In this document: in pieces, positions 1-8,117 of the stretch | Layout: every line of letters begins with the position of its first letter | Numbering within the stretch: the first letter of the stretch is position 1 | Assembly (NCBI GenBank): GCA_023382675.1 | Contig: JAHDWN010000003.1 | Span: forward strand, 64,147 to 128,146 | DNA length: 64,000 bases | Source of the DNA: Anaerolineae bacterium | GTDB taxonomy: Bacteria; Chloroflexota; Anaerolineae; Aggregatilineales; Phototrophicaceae | Reading direction: 5' to 3' | The notes under the pieces: generated by a model | The model's input: the letters and a program-made list of their open reading frames with translations, nothing else | The model's database searches: none | Told to the model about the DNA's origin: nothing | Translations under genes and position numbers: made by a program

Positions 1-42
1 TTATAATTTTCTGTAGGTTTGAGAAGAAACAAGTGTAAGTCG

Positions 43-531
43 ATGGATGAACCTCGCGAACAAGTGAAAGCACAGCGCACAGCCTTGCGCCACGTAGAGC
101 ACAATCGATTTGAAGCCGACGAAGCACGCGGTACCTGCCATGAAACCCTCAATCTCGTCATCGTCGTCTATCACCCGTCCGACGCCGCGCCTGATCTAAA
201 CTACGTTACGCCGCGCCGTGGCACTGCCTGGGTGTCTGCCAGCGCGCTTCGGGAAGGGCTGCTGCGGCTGCAAGAGTTGGGGCGCGCCCCGCGCTTCGTC
301 TATCTGGAAGGGCTGTTGCCGCCATTCTTCAGGCAGACGTTGGTCGAAAGTGGGTTAGAATTGATGCAGGACGACCCGGTTTTTGACCCGGCGGACGTTG
401 CTCAACAAACCAAACCGGTGGGCCGCCTGGTTGTGTATGGCGCGCCGGAGGCTAAAACGAAAGCGAGCTTTGATGAGCGGCTGGCACAGCCTGTATCTGA
501 AAAATGCCGACCCACAGATTGTCGCAGATAA
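43..531 (+). CDS. Hypothetical protein, weakly GNAT-like
   Basis: About 162 residues. The frame is closed by a stop at 4-6, so the gene begins inside the window. An ATG at 43 is preferred over a TTG at 19, although neither has a strong ribosome site. The middle (about residues 75-120) has the pattern of an acetyltransferase-like fold, with a PRFVYLEGLLPPFF stretch followed by a Leu-rich helix, but no acetyl-CoA loop is recognisable. The last 59 bases overlap the next gene in another frame, so the two are probably co-translated, or the pair is a frameshifted single gene. Function unknown. Confidence 0.5.
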   Translation: MDEPREQVKAQRTALRHVEHNRFEADEARGTCHETLNLVIVVYHPSDAAPDLNYVTPRRGTAWVSASALREGLLRLQELGRAPRFVYLEGLLPPFFRQTLVESGLELMQDDPVFDPADVAQQTKPVGRLVVYGAPEAKTKASFDERLAQPVSEKCRPTDCRR

Positions 532-1258
532 TCTCCGCGCACTGTTGACTGCGCACGGCTACGCCCTTTACAACCCTTTCAGCCTCATGCCCGTCAAACC
601 CTATAAACGGACAGTGCGTATGTTTGTCGCGCCTGCCCCGGCAGAGTGGACGCGGCTTGTCGGTGAGCCGGATGCAGCGCTGCTGCCCGAACTCGCTCGA
701 TCCTGGCCGCTTGTCTGGCTCAGCCTGACCGGGCCAGACGTGGGCATTCAAACGTTTGTAGACGGTGACGCCATTAGCGCCGACACCTTTCCCGATGTCG
801 ATGCAAGTGCGCTGGCCCAGGCATTGGTTGAGGTGCCACTGACCATTGTCGAAAAGACGCCATCGGCGCTGCCATTGGATGCCCTGCCGCCGGATGTCAA
901 GGCGCTGACGATCAAGGTCGATCCGAAGAAGGCCAACAAGATGTTCGAGCAGTTAAGCGGCACGCTGCTCAAACGCGCCGGGGGTGAAGTGGCGGCAGCG
1001 CGCATGTTGCTCGAACAGCAGGACGCACCCGATTGGGACGGCGTGGGCGGGGCGCGGCTGCAGGCGGTTGCGCGGGCTTTCGGGCTGCCGGATGATTGGC
1101 AGTCGCCGGATTTTGTGGCTGTCCGCGATGCGTATCAGGCGCATGTGCGGCGTCAGCGCAGGCCGGACGCGCCGCTGTTTCCGGGCGATGCCGAGGCGCT
1201 GGCCGTGGTCAGCGACGTATCGCTGTATGTGCCAATATTTGGGGGACGAGACGATTGA
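473..1258 (+). CDS. Hypothetical protein, possible partner or second half of the preceding ORF
   Basis: 261 residues from the ATG at 473. An upstream in-frame start would add an Arg-rich, unlikely N-terminus. No family is recognised. The protein is soluble, with no signal peptide or membrane segment. Residues 165-200 are Lys-rich (KALTIKVDPKKANKMFEQL) and the C-terminal third is helical and Arg-rich. It overlaps the preceding ORF by 59 bases and ends 2 bases before the downstream methyltransferase start, so the three genes look like one transcription unit. The coding composition resembles its neighbours. Whether this is a separate protein or the out-of-frame second half of the first ORF cannot be settled from sequence alone. 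Confidence 0.6.
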   Translation: MSGWHSLYLKNADPQIVADNLRALLTAHGYALYNPFSLMPVKPYKRTVRMFVAPAPAEWTRLVGEPDAALLPELARSWPLVWLSLTGPDVGIQTFVDGDAISADTFPDVDASALAQALVEVPLTIVEKTPSALPLDALPPDVKALTIKVDPKKANKMFEQLSGTLLKRAGGEVAAARMLLEQQDAPDWDGVGGARLQAVARAFGLPDDWQSPDFVAVRDAYQAHVRRQRRPDAPLFPGDAEALAVVSDVSLYVPIFGGRDD

Positions 1259-1260
1259 TC

Positions 1261-1818
1261 ATGACGACGGATGAGCGTTCGCGCTGGGATACGATTTACA
1301 GTCAGCGCGTGAATGTCGTCTATCCCGATCCCGATCCGCTGCTGCTGTTATACACGCCGCCCGTGACCCACGACGAGCCGCGCGCACTTGATCTGGCCGG
1401 TGGGCTGGGGCAGAATGCGTTCTGGTTGGCGGAACAGGGGTACACGGTCGATTTGATGGACATCAGCCGTGTCGCTCTGATGCGCGCGCGTGAGGAGATG
1501 ATCGCCCGCACCTTGCGGCGCGTGAACGTTTTCCAGGTGGATGTGGAACAGGTGCGGTTGCAGCCGGAGATTTACGATCTGATCTGCGTATTTCGTTTCC
1601 TGTCTGCCTCCGTCATACCGCAAGTGCGCGCCGCCATCAAGCCGGGCGGGCGGGTGATTTACGAGACGTTCAACACCGGCAGCCGCGAGCAGCGCCCATG
1701 GATGCAGGAGAGCTACCTGCTGCGCCAGGGCGATTTACTCGGTTATTTCGGCGACTGGCGCATCGTGCATCATGCCGAATTGCGCGCGACTTCGCAGGTG
1801 GTCGCCATCAAAGCCTGA
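1261..1818 (+). CDS. SAM-dependent class I methyltransferase
   Basis: 185 residues from the ATG at 1261, two bases after the preceding stop. A longer upstream reading is a shadow of the preceding gene. SAM-binding motif I is clear (ALDLAGGLGQNAFWLA, about residues 40-55). An acidic strand end (VDLMDIS) follows, then the later strand DLICVFRFLS and a post-strand IKPGGRVIYETFN. This is the Rossmann-fold layout of TehB/Methyltransf_11-type enzymes, which move a methyl group from S-adenosylmethionine to a small-molecule or protein acceptor. The acceptor cannot be inferred. The small downstream gene begins 35 bases later. Confidence 0.85.
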   Translation: MTTDERSRWDTIYSQRVNVVYPDPDPLLLLYTPPVTHDEPRALDLAGGLGQNAFWLAEQGYTVDLMDISRVALMRAREEMIARTLRRVNVFQVDVEQVRLQPEIYDLICVFRFLSASVIPQVRAAIKPGGRVIYETFNTGSREQRPWMQESYLLRQGDLLGYFGDWRIVHHAELRATSQVVAIKA

Positions 1819-1852
1819 CGAAATCAACTGCCAGCATATATTTGAGGTCTAT

Positions 1853-2248
1853 GTGACGACCGTACATGTCGATTGGGATGATGACGCCCATCAGATTATT
1901 CGCTACGTTTTCCAGCCACGTTGGGACTGGGATGACTTTTTCGCGGCGGTGAGCGAGGCGCGGGCGCTGATGGACAGCGCGCCGGGGAACGTGGGTGTCA
2001 TCTTCGATGCATCAGATGCACCCAATATCAACGTGCCGCCAAATGCGCTGACGAATTTCCGCAATGCCTTGAATCGCTCACACGAGAAGAACAAGCTGAT
2101 GGTGGTTGTACTCAACAGCGCCTTCGCGCGCATCTTGATCGCGAGCGTGCAGAAGCTGGGCGGCGAACGCGCGCACCTGCTCCAATTCGCCGCCACGGTC
2201 GATGACGCGCGGCAAGTGATCCGCGATCATTTGAATGGCGCGGATTGA
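1853..2248 (+). CDS. Small conserved protein, paralogue of the gene at 7670
   Basis: 131 residues from a GTG at 1853. An ATG further upstream lies inside the methyltransferase and would add unrelated sequence. The protein opens with a WDDDAHQIIRYVF beta hairpin, continues with W-W-DDFF, and ends in a helix (DDARQVIRDHL). The 140-residue product at 7670-8092 shares this plan: HWFDADQTIVYYTFEGKWTWDEL aligns with the N-terminus, and both have a central VIFDASD/VILDFLR strand and a C-terminal DEA.R.I helix. The alternating strands and helices recall STAS or SpoIIAA-like folds, but no phospho-acceptor serine is evident. Function unknown. Confidence 0.7.
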   Translation: MTTVHVDWDDDAHQIIRYVFQPRWDWDDFFAAVSEARALMDSAPGNVGVIFDASDAPNINVPPNALTNFRNALNRSHEKNKLMVVVLNSAFARILIASVQKLGGERAHLLQFAATVDDARQVIRDHLNGAD

Positions 2249-2263
2249 GATTATTCGGGGCGC

Positions 2264-3070
2264 TCAGCCGCCATGTGAAATTTGCACGGTCTGGAGCAGC
2301 CCTTCGGTCAGCGACTCGACATAGATACACATGCGCCAGTCGATGGCAACGTCCGCGACCGTGATCGGCGCGTCGGTTAACTGCACATCCGTGCCGCGCA
2401 CAAGGGCAAAGGGCGTGGCCTCGTCGCGCTCGCCCATGACGAGCTGTGCGGCGGCGCAAATCTGATCCGAAAGCCCGCGCACCGTCACCTGCATGGCATT
2501 GCCAAACAGATCGGCTTTGCCCCGTTCGTCGGCCAGCGGGCGGAAGCCTGCGGTCGCCAGCGCGACACCGGTCGTGCCCAACCGCCCCGGCATCAACCAG
2601 CTATCAGTGAGAATCACGCCAATCTGCACGCCGAGCCGCATTTGCAGCATCTGGCGGATGCGCTCGGCAGTGGCATACGGATCGCGTGGGAAAAGCACGG
2701 CATAGCCGAACGGAATGTTCGAGCGGTCGATGCCGGCGTTGGGCGAAATGATGCCGTCTTTGTGTGTGAGCAAAAATCCGGGGATGCCGCCGAAGATGTG
2801 ATCGGCTTCTTGCATGACCAACTGCGCGATGGTCGGGTTCATGTGGTAACGTTCGGCCAGGGCAGTGGCTTCGGGCGTGACGATGATGTCATCCAGGCGC
2901 ACCGTGCGCCCTTCGGCGATGGCGGCGTATTTGCTGGAAATGGCCAGCACGTCGCCCGTTTGCAGCGCAACTTGAGCGCGTTCGAGGCTGTCGATCAGGG
3001 TTTGATGCAAATCGAATGAGTCCTGGCGCACGGGGGCGGGGACGGGGAAGATCATCATCGGTTGGGTCAT
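2264..3070 (-). CDS. cofE: Coenzyme F420:L-glutamate ligase
   Basis: 268 residues, the usual length for CofE. The enzyme adds gamma-linked glutamates to F420-0 using GTP, completing the deazaflavin cofactor F420. Family marks are the early ISSKYAAIAEG segment (about 45-55), the central ILTDSWLMPGRLGTTG metal/nucleotide loop (about 154-169), and the LADERGKADLFG region. Only the ligase domain is present, without the FbiB C-terminal nitroreductase domain. No other F420 biosynthesis gene (cofC, cofD, cofG/H) is in the window. The gene converges on the small protein that ends at 2248, and the ParB-domain gene is upstream on the same strand. Confidence 0.88.
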   Translation of the reverse strand: MTQPMMIFPVPAPVRQDSFDLHQTLIDSLERAQVALQTGDVLAISSKYAAIAEGRTVRLDDIIVTPEATALAERYHMNPTIAQLVMQEADHIFGGIPGFLLTHKDGIISPNAGIDRSNIPFGYAVLFPRDPYATAERIRQMLQMRLGVQIGVILTDSWLMPGRLGTTGVALATAGFRPLADERGKADLFGNAMQVTVRGLSDQICAAAQLVMGERDEATPFALVRGTDVQLTDAPITVADVAIDWRMCIYVESLTEGLLQTVQISHGG

Positions 3071-3229
3071 GTTGGGGCCGATTCCTGCGTATGCTGCGAC
3101 ATATCCGCTTATCCTAGCACCGGCGCGCAGGCCCGTGTAGGGTGTGATCGCAGCCGGTGCGCCGGGCGAAAGTCACGCCAGGAGCATCAACTGCGATCTT
3201 GCAGGTCATTTGCGGCTGGGGAATGGCGC

Positions 3230-4252
3230 TCATTCCGCTGTGGGATCGGAATCGCCGCTGCCGTTGTGCTCGTGGAGATCACGCTCCAGTTGTGGCCGCA
3301 TACGGCGCAGTTCTTCATCGACGCGGATGCGGGCAAGCTGCACCGTATCGTCCTTTTCAGCGAGCAGCGCGCGCGGCACATCGATCTGGCGCGCGACCAG
3401 GAAATCGACCAGCGCGTCGCTGAAGCTGCGCGTCTCGGTATCTTCGCCGTAATGCTGGCGCACCTCGCTCAGATAATCGACCAGCCAGAGATACAGGTCG
3501 GCTTCCGTCCGCCCCTCTTTGGGATCGAGAATGTCATATTTGCGGATCAGTGTCACGGCAGGGCGGTAGACGTTGTCGTACCAGTTGGCCGCCGCTTCTT
3601 CGACGGTGACCTCCTTACCCTCGCGCTGCTGCATGATCGCCCGATGCAGATAGACGTGACCGAGCAGATCGGGATAGCGCGAGGCTTCGCTCAGCGTCAG
3701 CGGCACGTGATGCGGGCGCGTGAGTGGCAGGCGTGTCTCGTCCAGGAAGGCGGCATAGGCTGCCGCTGCGTCCAGATCCGCCGCGGTCATACCAGGAAAG
3801 AGATCGACCGTGGTCGGCAGCTCGGTCACGTGCGCCTGGATATGAGTCGCGCCCATCTGCCGGGCGACCGATACGCGGTGATTGCCGTCGCGCACGAAGT
3901 AGATGTCGTCGATCTTGTAGACCTCGATCGGTGGCAGGCCGACCATGCCGCTGGCGACGGCGTACACGCGACTCCAGCGCTCTTTCATCTCATTCTTGCG
4001 CGGCAGAAACGACGCATTGAAATCTTTGTAGCGTCCGACACTGCCGGCTACCTGTTCCAGCGGGATATCTTGAATGCCTTTGTAGTTCTCCTCGCGCAGC
4101 CGCAGTCGCGCCCGAATCTCCTCGAAACTGAGCAGTTCAGCCGATTTGCCACGGATGAAGCTGGCGAAATCGGCCCAGAAGGCGCGCAGACGGGCACTCT
4201 GAAATGCGCCGAGCCCTTCCATATATCCAAATTCGCTGATGTCGTCTGGCAC
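3230..4252 (-). CDS. ParB-like N-terminal-domain protein
   Basis: 340 residues, soluble. The recognisable core is YFVRDGNHRVSVARQMG (about residues 118-134), the DGNHR box of ParB/Srx-type domains, which bind CTP or act on phosphodiester substrates. The rest is helical, with a Tyr/Trp-rich stretch and an acidic/Arg C-terminus. It is not chromosomal ParB, since there is no helix-turn-helix KorB/Noc segment and no parA neighbour. The protein type is widespread in Chloroflexota, but its role is not established to my knowledge. It lies about 160 bases upstream of cofE on the same strand and may be independent of it. Confidence 0.7.
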   Translation of the reverse strand: MPDDISEFGYMEGLGAFQSARLRAFWADFASFIRGKSAELLSFEEIRARLRLREENYKGIQDIPLEQVAGSVGRYKDFNASFLPRKNEMKERWSRVYAVASGMVGLPPIEVYKIDDIYFVRDGNHRVSVARQMGATHIQAHVTELPTTVDLFPGMTAADLDAAAAYAAFLDETRLPLTRPHHVPLTLSEASRYPDLLGHVYLHRAIMQQREGKEVTVEEAAANWYDNVYRPAVTLIRKYDILDPKEGRTEADLYLWLVDYLSEVRQHYGEDTETRSFSDALVDFLVARQIDVPRALLAEKDDTVQLARIRVDEELRRMRPQLERDLHEHNGSGDSDPTAE

Positions 4253-4432
4253 AGAGACCCTCCATTCGCTCTCGCCGCACGCAATCTTACGCTGTTCCAG
4301 CGGGTAGTTGCCAGATGAAGGTTCACCATGATCATACCGCGTTTTTTAGTGTGTGTGAGACAAGCGCTATGAAGAGCGGGGGAAGCGTGGGTGAAGTATC
4401 GGGCAGTTTGTCTGTGCCGGGCGGCTATCCGG

Positions 4433-5716
4433 TTACATCGCGTCCGAGTGTGCGACTGCGGGATAGGTGATATGTTTCGCGGGCAGACGGATGGTGAAGG
4501 TGGTGCCTTTGCCGACACGGCTCTTGTAATCGATGGTACCGCCGTGTTTTTCGACGCTCTGTTTGACGATGACCAGCCCCAGGCCCGTGCCGTCAATCGA
4601 AGCGACGTTTTCGGCGCGGAAGAATGGCTCGAACAGCCGCTCTTGTGCCTCTTTCGGGATACCGACACCCGAATCCCGAACGGAGAACACCAGTTGGTCG
4701 TCTTCGTGGTGAATGGAGAGCGTGACCGGCTTGCCGATGGGGGAATACTTGGTCGCGTTGCTGAGGAGGTTGATCAGGATGTGTTCGATCAGGCGTTTGT
4801 CCAGCTGCGCGCTCGTCCCTGGAGGCAGCATCGAGTCGATGTTGACCGGATGCTGATTCTGATCGGCGACACGGACGTATTCGGCAATTTCCTCGCACGT
4901 CGCCAGAATATCGGCGGTGGTGGGCTGAAACTCGATCCGATTGGCATGGCCACGGCTGACCGCCAGCACGTCTTCCAGCAGGTGGGTCATCCGCTTGACC
5001 TGGCTGCGGATCAGGTTGAGTTTCTCCAATTGCATTTGCGGCGTGAGTTTTTCGTGATAGCGGCTGAGGATGTTGACCCACGAGAGGATGACGGCGAGCG
5101 GCGTCCGCAGTTCGTGCGAGACGACGGAGAGGAAACGCTCTTTCAAATCCAGGATTTCGCGGTCTTTAGCGAGAGCGGTTTCCAGCGATGACGCGTAGAT
5201 ACGCTCTTGTTCGAGCTGCTTACTGATGGTCATATCGCGCGCGAACACGAGCCTTGCCCGACGGCTATCGATGTTGATTTGGTGGCAGTAGATTGCGACT
5301 TCGAACTCCGTGCCGTCCTTTTTGACGTGCAGCGACGTGACTTCGCCGTCAACACTGATGTTGGTCTGAGCGGCCAGCGCCTCCATGTGTGCGACGCCGT
5401 TGGAAGCCACCAGTTTTCGAATGTCCATCTGCAAGAATTCTTCGCGCGAATAGCCATATTGGGCGCTGGCCGCCTGGTTGACATCGAGGATGCAGAATGT
5501 CTCCTGGTCGTAGAGCCAACTGGGGAGCGGGCTGCTTTCAAAGAGCGCGCGGTAGTGATGTTCTTTGGCGCGCAGTTCGGCTTCGCCCACGCCTGCCCGG
5601 GAGATCAGGAGGCGCGCAGTTCGGCTTCTGTCTGTTTGAGCTGGGTGACTTCGCGCCCGACCGCCTGGATCATGACGACCTCGCCGGTGTCGTCGGTGAT
5701 GCCAAAATCGACCCAC
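4433..5716 (-). pseudogene. Histidine kinase, C-terminal fragment (PAS-HisKA-HATPase)
   Basis: The open frame carries a second PAS domain (ALFESSPLPSWLYD onward), a coiled linker, the dimerisation/phosphoacceptor box VVSHELRTP (His codon near 5115), and a HATPase_c domain with N-box LINLLSNATKYSP, G1 DSGVGIP and G2 GTGLGL. All catalytic motifs are intact. The first ~35 residues of this frame (5716 to about 5610) are an out-of-frame reading of the neighbouring fragment and are not real protein. No good start codon exists at the true domain boundary. The fragment matches the N-terminal fragment exactly once 44 bases are removed. The intact protein would sense a signal through two PAS domains and phosphorylate a response regulator, but none is encoded nearby. 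Confidence 0.8.
5567..5628. repeat. 18-bp direct repeat pair flanking a 26-bp frame-breaking insert
   Basis: GGCGCGCAGTTCGGCTTC occurs at 5567-5584 and again at 5611-5628, with identical bases and different flanks on both sides. The offset is 44 bases, not a multiple of three. On the minus strand both copies read E-A-E-L-R-A in the frames of the two kinase fragments. The stop codon of the N-terminal fragment (5605-5607) lies in the intervening 26 bases. Deleting one copy plus the spacer would give a continuous 551-codon kinase. Confidence 0.9.
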
Positions 5717-6132
5717 TGCACCCAGCGCACCTCGTTACCCGGTAAGGTGACGCGCACTTCGGCGACGCGTGGCTTGGGATCGCTGAGGCATTCGCGGCGG
5801 CGGCGTTCGATGTCTTCGTGCTGGTCGGCGTCCATCATCGGCACAAAGCTCTGGCCGATGAGGGCTTCGCGCGGCTTGCGGAAGAACTGGCAGTAGGCAT
5901 CGTTGACAAACGTGAGTTTTAGCTCAGGGGTATAATGGCAGACCAGGTCGATTTGGCTTTCGGCGATGCCCCGGTAGCGTTCTTCGCTTTCATGCAGGGC
6001 GCGCTCGATGCCGGTTTTTTCTTCAAACAACTGCTCAACCAGATCGTCGACACTACAGTTGCGGCGGGTCGCCTCCTGGGCGAGCTTCTCTACGAGGCGG
6101 TCGGACAGCATAGCTCTTGTCTGAACTTTCAC
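5605..6132 (-). pseudogene. Histidine kinase, N-terminal fragment (PAS)
   Basis: 175 residues. An N-terminal helix (SDRLVEKLAQEATRRNCSVDD) is followed by a PAS/PAC domain: ERYRGIAESQIDLVCHY, FVNDAYCQFF, then the PAC part ending GREVTQLKQTEAELRAS. The frame stops exactly where the linker to a second PAS domain should continue, because of the 44-base insertion between direct repeats. The start may be the ATG at 6132 or the ATG at 6111, which has an AAGAG-like site a few bases upstream. On its own the fragment could make a free PAS domain with no kinase activity. With the insertion removed it joins the 4433-5566 segment in frame. Confidence 0.8.
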
Positions 6133-6447
6133 CGGGGCGGCGTCAACGGGATGCCCACCTATACAGCATTATCATAGGCCAAAATGACAGGGCAGACAGT
6201 AATGGTTTGATTCTTCAAGAGCTGACAAACGTCATCGATCTGGATGATTCGTGTGTTGGCGGCGATCAGATGTCTGGGCGGTTCGCACAAATTCCGGTTA
6301 CACTCATCCTAACCCGCCCGCGCGAGGAGTCCCCGAATTAGCCTCCTGGACTGCGCTTCAGGTAAACTCCCCGCCTCGCATCACTCAAAACGCATCACGC
6401 ATTACCCATCACTCATTACTCGCGTTTATCCCCAAAGGAGATCAGCC
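6133..6447. other. Intergenic region with degenerate direct repeats
   Basis: This is the divergent region between the kinase and the M24 peptidase. From about 6378 to 6420 it holds a degenerate run of near-copies of CGCATCAC/CATTAC/ATCACTC units. The peptidase ribosome site AAAGGAG lies at 6434-6440. No further gene is supported here. Confidence 0.5.
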
Positions 6448-7569
6448 ATGCTCAAACTCACGCCGGAAGGCTGCCATGCGCGCCGCCAGCGCCTGATCGA
6501 TAGCGTCGAGGCGGACGTGTACGTGATCAACGATCCGCGCCACATCTTCTATTTCACCGGCCTGTTCATCACGCCGCTGCTGCTCAGCGCCTGGGGCTTC
6601 AACGCGCTGCTGATCGAGCGCAAGTCTGGGCGCACGACCCTGCTCGCACAGGAGATGCTTGGCGGGCAGGCGCGCGAGGCTTACGTGGATGAGGTTGTGC
6701 TCTATCGCTGGTACGATGTGAGTGTGCTGACCACGCCGGACAGCTTTGGCGCGGGTGTCGCGGCCTTGGATGCGCAGATCAAAGCGTCGGGCGCGCGCAT
6801 GGTCGGCTATGAGAGCGGTTGGCTGCCGCATGGCGTATCGATCACGAACGGCGTCGATCTCAACGTGCGTCTGATTGACATGCGCCGCCGCAAAGATGCC
6901 GACGAGCTAGCCCTGATCCGCGAGGCGGTGCGCGTCAATGGGGCGGGGCATCGCGCGGCACGGGCAGCGATCCAGCCCGGCGTGTCGGAGATCGAAGTCT
7001 TCGACGCCTTCCACAGCGCCGCCAATCTCGCCTTCGGCGAGGCCGTGCATTTGATGGGCGATTTCGTCAGCGGGGATCGAGCGCGGCGCGGCGGCGGCCT
7101 GGCCACTGACCGGCGCATGAGCGCGGGTGAAGTCATGATCGTCGATGCGTTTCCCATCGTCAACGGCTACCGCGCGGACTACACCGCCACCATCGCCGTC
7201 ACGCCCGACGTGACCGCCAACCAGCGCCGCCTCGATGTCGCGCTCCACGAGGCGCTCGCCGCCGGGGAAGCCATGCTCAAGCCCGGCACGCCCGCCCGTG
7301 ACGTGTATGCGGCGGTGCGTGCGCGCCTGGACGAGCATGGCTTTGCGGAGTATTTCACGCATCATGCCGGGCATGGCCTGGGCCTGGGGCATCCGGAGTC
7401 GCCGTTCTTCGTCCCGTCGAGCGACCAGGTGCTGCTGGCGGGCGATGTCGTCACGCTGGAACCGGGCGCGTATGGCAGCGATTTCGGCGCGCGCATCGAG
7501 CACAACTATCTGATCACCGAGACTGGCTGCGAGCGCCTGTCCCAGCACGAGACGGCGCTCATCCCCTGA
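6448..7569 (+). CDS. M24 family aminopeptidase (Xaa-Pro type)
   Basis: 373 residues, preceded by AAAGGAGATCAGCC. The N-terminal creatinase-like domain (about 1-140) is followed by the pita-bread catalytic domain. All five dinuclear metal ligands can be placed: D233 and D244 (VDAFP...RADYTAT), H309 (GHGLGLGHPE), E338 (TLEPG) and E351 (RIEHN). The family removes N-terminal residues before proline or cleaves small amidino substrates such as creatine. The exact substrate is unclear. There is no signal peptide, so it is cytoplasmic. It appears monocistronic, with a 100-base gap to the next gene. Confidence 0.88.
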   Translation: MLKLTPEGCHARRQRLIDSVEADVYVINDPRHIFYFTGLFITPLLLSAWGFNALLIERKSGRTTLLAQEMLGGQAREAYVDEVVLYRWYDVSVLTTPDSFGAGVAALDAQIKASGARMVGYESGWLPHGVSITNGVDLNVRLIDMRRRKDADELALIREAVRVNGAGHRAARAAIQPGVSEIEVFDAFHSAANLAFGEAVHLMGDFVSGDRARRGGGLATDRRMSAGEVMIVDAFPIVNGYRADYTATIAVTPDVTANQRRLDVALHEALAAGEAMLKPGTPARDVYAAVRARLDEHGFAEYFTHHAGHGLGLGHPESPFFVPSSDQVLLAGDVVTLEPGAYGSDFGARIEHNYLITETGCERLSQHETALIP

Positions 7570-7669
7570 ATGCCGAGGGCTTGCTACTGGCAGTCCCTGG
7601 ACACCGGCGCGGCTGGCCGATTATCGGTTTATACTGACGGATGCGGAGCGCAGATGAAAGGTCGTTGCT

Positions 7670-8092
7670 ATGCCCGTTCGCATCCATTGGTTCGACGCAG
7701 ACCAGACGATTGTCTACTATACCTTTGAAGGCAAATGGACGTGGGACGAGTTGTACCCGGTCTACTATGAAGCTATCGCCATGGAGAAGGCCGCTCCGCA
7801 CCGTGTCGATGTCATCCTCGACTTTCTGCGCAGCGACGGTGTCCCTGGCGGCGCGCTCACGCACCTGAAGAACATCTCGGATAAACAGCCGGAAAACATC
7901 GGCCTGTCGATTTTCGTCACCGAGAACCGCTTTCTCAACGCGCTTTACAGTACGGGGGCGAAGTTTTACAAGAACATTGGCCGCTACTTCCGCCTTGCGC
8001 CGTCTATGGACGAGGCCATCCGTATGATCGCCCAGGATCGCGGCGTTGCCGAGGCCACCATCCAGCCGAATTCCGCCTTGCCAACCCGGTGA
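7670..8092 (+). CDS. Small conserved protein, paralogue of the gene at 1853
   Basis: 140 residues. It begins MPVRIHWFDADQTIVYY and has the same order of elements as the product of 1853-2248: an N-terminal hairpin ending in a W-W-[DE] motif (KWTWDEL), a strand VDVILDFL, a Thr/Phe-rich middle (SIFVTENRFLNALY) and a C-terminal DEAIRMIAQD helix. The two genes lie 5.4 kb apart in the same orientation and have diverged substantially, which suggests an old duplication or a family dispersed in this genome. It is cytoplasmic. Function unknown. Confidence 0.75.
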   Translation: MPVRIHWFDADQTIVYYTFEGKWTWDELYPVYYEAIAMEKAAPHRVDVILDFLRSDGVPGGALTHLKNISDKQPENIGLSIFVTENRFLNALYSTGAKFYKNIGRYFRLAPSMDEAIRMIAQDRGVAEATIQPNSALPTR

Positions 8093-8117
8093 AAAGCTGC
8101 GTCAATGCAGACACAAT

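Noticed and set aside
3062-4318. 418-residue plus-strand ORF opposite the ParB-domain gene
   Set aside because: It is the reverse-strand shadow of a recognisable protein; its translation is low-complexity and Arg/Ala-rich with no domain.
5932-5940. TATAAT-like sequence within the PAS fragment
   Set aside because: It is inside a coding region on the opposite strand, with no -35 element or downstream gene that would use it.
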